A DNA stretch of 64,000 bases. Source: an uncultured Acetatifactor sp. (GTDB lineage Bacteria; Bacillota; Clostridia; Lachnospirales; Lachnospiraceae). The stretch is from contig CAJUAB010000005.1 of the NCBI GenBank assembly GCA_910583845.1, positions 133,994 to 197,993 of the forward strand, given 5' to 3'. The notes beneath the pieces were generated by a model. That model made no database searches. It was not told where the DNA came from and saw nothing but the letters and a program-made list of their open reading frames with translations. Positions 61,072-64,000 of this stretch are shown here, one piece after another; within the stretch, counting starts at the first letter, position 1, and every line of letters begins with the position of its first letter. A program made the position numbers and the translations under genes.

Positions 61072-61635
61072 TCAGTATGCGGTCGCCACTGCCAGCTTCC
61101 GGACAGTCTCTTTGAAAGAACCCTCATAAATTTGGCAGACTATCTGGCAGAAGTCGATCAGGTCATAGGAAGTTCCTGTAGCGAACCAATCCAGTACGAC
61201 ACCGACCATTATGCTTTTATAAAAGCGAATGAGGACAGTCCTGCCTTCCTGCGGAAGATTTGTGTTTTCTGTCGCATTTTTTATATAGGATTCCACGATA
61301 TAATGGTTGACCTCACCCATATATCGTATAAGGGTCTCTCCGCAGACGGAATGGTAAATATGGCTGAAAGCAGTCTTCCGCTTTACAAACTCCCTGGCAA
61401 TAGGAAGGAGGCAGCTGTCCACCGTTTCAAATCTGCTGTTTTCCCGGATAATCCGGTTCGTCCACTCCTTAATGGAATATTCGGCAAGGTCAGGAATGTC
61501 CTGAAAATGGTAGTAAAATGTGTTCCTGTTCACCTCGCAGCGCTCCACGATATTCTGCACCGTGATTTTATTGTAGGGTTTTTCCTCCAGAAGCTGCCAG
61601 AACACCTCACTGATAGCTTTTTTGGTCCGGTTCAT
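61072..61635 (-). CDS. TetR-family transcriptional regulator, 187 aa
   Basis: N-terminal HTH: AISEVFWQLLEEKPYNKITV then QNIVERCEVNRNTFYYHFQD. The C-terminal domain is of the kind seen in TetR regulators of efflux and stress genes (LIRYMGEVNHYIVESYI, FYKSIMVGVVLDWFATGTSY). GGAGGTG precedes the ATG. It is divergent from the AI-2E-type exporter gene and adjacent to the stress island; it is the obvious candidate to bind the inverted repeats of the duplicated promoter segment. Confidence 0.88.
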   Translation of the reverse strand: MNRTKKAISEVFWQLLEEKPYNKITVQNIVERCEVNRNTFYYHFQDIPDLAEYSIKEWTNRIIRENSRFETVDSCLLPIAREFVKRKTAFSHIYHSVCGETLIRYMGEVNHYIVESYIKNATENTNLPQEGRTVLIRFYKSIMVGVVLDWFATGTSYDLIDFCQIVCQIYEGSFKETVRKLAVATAY

Positions 61636-61771
61636 AAGCCCACCTCCAAAATTATAATGAGGTTATTATACCAAAAATCGACTTGATTTTCAATATATCA
61701 TGTACTTTTGGTTCAAGGTGGAAGTTTGACGAAGTTTGAAAGTTTACCTTCGATTCAATTTGGAGAAAAAT

Positions 61772-62899
61772 ATGGAAATCAATATAACTGATAAAACGAA
61801 ACTACGTAAAATAACAAAATGGATTATAGGCGTGGTGACTGCATGTATCCTGATCTATCTGGCTATCCGGCATTTAGGCATGATAGCAGTTGGGATATCA
61901 TGGTTAGTGAACATCACTTTTCCAATCTTATTGGGAATTGTCATGGCTTTGGTTCTGAATGTTCCCATGCGCCCGATTGAAAAACATCTGCACATAAAAA
62001 AAGAGAAAGCAAAGCGACCGGTGGCTATTGTCCTTTCGCTTGTGCTGGTCTTAGGTATTTTTACTGGAATTGCATTTCTCGTGTTTCCTGAAATAGTGGA
62101 TACCATCCGTCTGGTAGCGCAGATTGTTATGTCAGGTATCGATCAGGCAGCCTCATGGGAACAGACTATTGACTTTTCCAAGTTACCGTTTGGGGAATAT
62201 CTACAGCAGATTGATATTGACTGGATGCAGCTAAAAAATAATTTAGAACAGTGGACTATATCCCAAAGAAATGTACTGCTTCAACAGGCGGCAGGAGCCG
62301 TAAGTTCTGTAGCCAGCGGTTTTATGAATTTTTTTATAGGTCTGGTCTTTTCTATTTATGTCCTTGCAAATAAAGAGAAATTGAAACGACAAACGCTCCG
62401 GCTTATCCGTGTCTGGTTTCCACAGAAGTTTGGTTCAGCATTAGTCCACGTCGCCTCCGTATGTAACCGAAGTTTCCGGAATTTTATTGCGGGACAGGCT
62501 ATGGAAGCCGTTATTTTAGGGATGCTCTGTACGATTGGCATGTTGATTCTTCGGCTGCCATATGCGCCTATGATTGGGGCACTTGTGGGAGTGACGGCTC
62601 TCATTCCCATTGTGGGGGCATTTATCGGCACGATTGTGGGGGCATTCCTCATTCTCACAGTTAGCCCTTTCAAAGCATTTATTTTCGTTGTATTTTTAAT
62701 AATCTTACAGCAGCTTGAAGGAAACCTGATTTATCCCAAAATGATGGGAGCCAGAATCAATCTTCCTGCCATATGGGTGTTTGCCGCAGTGACGATCGGA
62801 GGAAATCTGGCCGGGCCTGTCGGGATGCTGTTGGGGGTTCCGGTAGCGTCTGCCGCATATGAGCTATTGAAAGAAGCAACGGCAAAGCGTGAGGAATAG
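61772..62899 (+). CDS. AI-2E transporter family membrane protein, 375 aa
   Basis: PF01594-type permease with about eight membrane helices (WIIGVVTACILIYLAIRHLG, FPILLGIVMALVLNVPMRPI, FMNFFIGLVFSIYVLANKEK, LVGVTALIPIVGAFIGTIVG, FVVFLIILQQLEGNLIYPKM). The QQLEGNLIYP motif is diagnostic. Relatives export AI-2, act as Na+/H+ antiporters, or are of unknown use. GGAG before ATG 61772 favours MEINITDK over the TTG at 61736. Divergent from tetR. Confidence 0.88.
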   Translation: MEINITDKTKLRKITKWIIGVVTACILIYLAIRHLGMIAVGISWLVNITFPILLGIVMALVLNVPMRPIEKHLHIKKEKAKRPVAIVLSLVLVLGIFTGIAFLVFPEIVDTIRLVAQIVMSGIDQAASWEQTIDFSKLPFGEYLQQIDIDWMQLKNNLEQWTISQRNVLLQQAAGAVSSVASGFMNFFIGLVFSIYVLANKEKLKRQTLRLIRVWFPQKFGSALVHVASVCNRSFRNFIAGQAMEAVILGMLCTIGMLILRLPYAPMIGALVGVTALIPIVGAFIGTIVGAFLILTVSPFKAFIFVVFLIILQQLEGNLIYPKMMGARINLPAIWVFAAVTIGGNLAGPVGMLLGVPVASAAYELLKEATAKREE

Positions 62900-62936
62900 T
62901 CAGGATAGATTTGTCTTTACGGATTGGAGTAGCAGT

Positions 62937-63599
62937 ATGAAAATACATAAAAACAAACAAATCAAAACACTTCTAAAATTTATTCCGGTTGTCATTTGTG
63001 CAGCATTTATCATCCTGCCTCTTGCATCCGGCAAAGAGATAACGGTTCAGGCTGTTTTAAATTATACACCAGAGACACCATTGCTGGCTGTTTTTGTTAT
63101 CTTGCTTTTATATGCGCTGAAAAGTATGTCTTTTGTATTTCCGATTGCTGTTTTACAGATAGCAACAGGACATCTTTTCCAGACACCTGTTGCGCTCCTG
63201 ATCAACTTTGTGGGCAGGGCAATTACACTTACCATTCCATATTGGGCAGGGCGGTTTTCGGGTTCTGACATGGTAAAAAATCTGATTGAGAAATATCCCA
63301 AACTGGAGGAAGTATGTTCTAAGCAGGAACAAAATCCTTTGTTTATTTCATTTCTATTGCGGACATTTGTTTTTCTACCGGGAGATGCAGTGAGTATGTA
63401 TCTTGGCGCAATAAGAATTCCTTTTCGGTATTATCTGGCAGGAGGAATTTTGGGGACAACATTAGGTGTTGTTTTATCTACAATCCTTGGTTCAAGTATT
63501 ACTGAACCCGGATCGCCGGCCTTTCTGCTATCGGCGTTTCTTATGACGTTAGTTGCATTATTGTCTGTGACATATTACATAAAATCTAGGTCCAAATAG
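62937..63599 (+). CDS. VTT-domain (TVP38/TMEM64/DedA-like) membrane protein, 220 aa
   Basis: Six or so helices. The core is SFVFPIAVLQIATGHLFQTP, LLINFVGRAITLTIPYWAGR, FLLRTFVFLPGDAVSMYLGA then FRYYLAGGILGTTLGVVLST, the VTT/SNARE-associated pattern. Bacterial members move lipids across the membrane. The ATG at 62937 follows GGAG; the frame is open from a GTG at 62889 that overlaps the previous gene. Likely co-transcribed with the AI-2E-type gene. Confidence 0.88.
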   Translation: MKIHKNKQIKTLLKFIPVVICAAFIILPLASGKEITVQAVLNYTPETPLLAVFVILLLYALKSMSFVFPIAVLQIATGHLFQTPVALLINFVGRAITLTIPYWAGRFSGSDMVKNLIEKYPKLEEVCSKQEQNPLFISFLLRTFVFLPGDAVSMYLGAIRIPFRYYLAGGILGTTLGVVLSTILGSSITEPGSPAFLLSAFLMTLVALLSVTYYIKSRSK

Positions 63600-63858
63600 A
63601 AAAGATCATATTTAATGGTTTCTGTATTGTAATGTTCGCAAATTGGAGATGAAAAGAGGCTGATGTTTTGGGTAAATGCAAGATGTCTTTACACAAATTT
63701 CAAGAAATGCGATTTATTCAGCGTTTCTTGATAGTTTAATATCTAAAATACACGGATTTTACACGGAATAAACAGCATAATAAAGAGTAAATCAGCCCTC
63801 AAACAATTAGATTTTTGTTTGAGATTGCACAGTATTAAACAAAATATATAAAAACGGC

Positions 63859-63887
63859 TTGACATTAAAAACCGTTTTGTGTATAGT
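63859..63887 (+). promoter_or_regulatory. Sigma-A-type promoter without a following gene in the window
   Basis: TTGACA at 63859-63864 and TATAGT at 63882-63887, 17-bp spacer. The preceding 63600-63858 is AT-rich with no gene seen. Confidence 0.65.
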
Positions 63888-63893
63888 GGAAAT

Positions 63894-63972
63894 GGAAGTT
63901 CCTGAGTTTGACAGTCTTTTGACAAAAAAAGTCCCGCAGACCGCACTGGCAGCGGCTTTCGGGACTTTTATA
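63894..63972 (+). ncRNA. Candidate small RNA or leader transcript
   Basis: Runs from the expected start site of the promoter at 63859 to a terminator (AAAAGTCCCG at 63927-63936 with CGGGACTTTT at 63960-63969, inner CCGC/GCGG pairing). About 75-80 nt with no ORF or ribosome site. The window ends 28 bp later, so it could also be a leader with an attenuator before the next gene. Confidence 0.4.
63927..63972. terminator. Bidirectional terminator near window end
   Basis: A-run/T-run flanked stem AAAAGTCCCG / CGGGACTTTT with an inner CCGC/GCGG stem. Confidence 0.75.
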
Positions 63973-64000
63973 AACTTTTTGATTGCACGTTACGCCTTCG

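Overview
The window looks like a chromosomal segment of an anaerobic, butyrate-forming Firmicute of the Lachnospiraceae (Clostridium cluster XIVa) type. The grounds are a complete thl-crt-hbd-bcd-etfB-etfA operon, strong AGGAGG ribosome sites, a lipoprotein sugar-uptake operon without its own ATPase, and several families typical of gut Clostridia. No rRNA, tRNA or CRISPR array was seen. The species is an inference; no database was searched.

Layout. 1-1.7 kb: the tail of an unknown gene and rarA (minus strand). 2-8.7 kb: central butyrate pathway, ended by a strong hairpin and a 103-bp tandem repeat carrying two 15-codon mini-ORFs. 9-13.7 kb: AraC regulator, two LplB/YtcP-type permeases and a large solute-binding lipoprotein. 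13.7-15 kb: a SpoIID-like/peptidoglycan-binding protein (minus). 15.2-22.4 kb: a tightly coupled three-gene operon of uncharacterised large proteins (repeat-rich 1196 aa, Hsp70/actin-like 755 aa, coiled-coil membrane 411 aa). 22.4-26.9 kb: purB, a PurF-like protein lacking the glutaminase cysteine, and purA. 27-32.8 kb: LysR, HAD phosphatase, MATE exporter, chemoreceptor, NifX-like protein. 33-35.3 kb: FAD/Rieske oxidoreductase overlapping a tocopherol-cyclase-like gene. 35.4-40.5 kb: a membrane GTPase, then small and partly decayed genes.

From about 40.5 kb the window is largely accessory DNA. It holds an HxlR-controlled RiPP cluster (a 7-Cys repeat peptide of ACGX/CX3D type, a radical SAM/SPASM maturase and a quinone-oxidoreductase-like enzyme). 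Next come a Sir2 remnant, an AT-rich HTH plus two-gene Eco57I-like restriction-modification operon, a complete type III toxin-antitoxin locus (ToxN-like toxin, three 38-39-nt antitoxin RNA repeats, promoter and terminator), a surface repeat protein and gene remnants. 

52.3-63.6 kb appears to be a membrane/fatty-acid stress island: alpha/beta hydrolase, HdeD-like proteins, oleate hydratase (with a decayed divergent paralogue), MscS-like channel, HPr-like protein, radical SAM enzyme, DegV lipid-binding protein, TetR regulator, AI-2E-family exporter and a VTT-domain protein. Two copies of a ~145-bp promoter-like segment flank the oleate hydratase gene and carry an inverted repeat that could be a shared operator. 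The window ends with a promoter closely followed by a terminator, possibly a small RNA.
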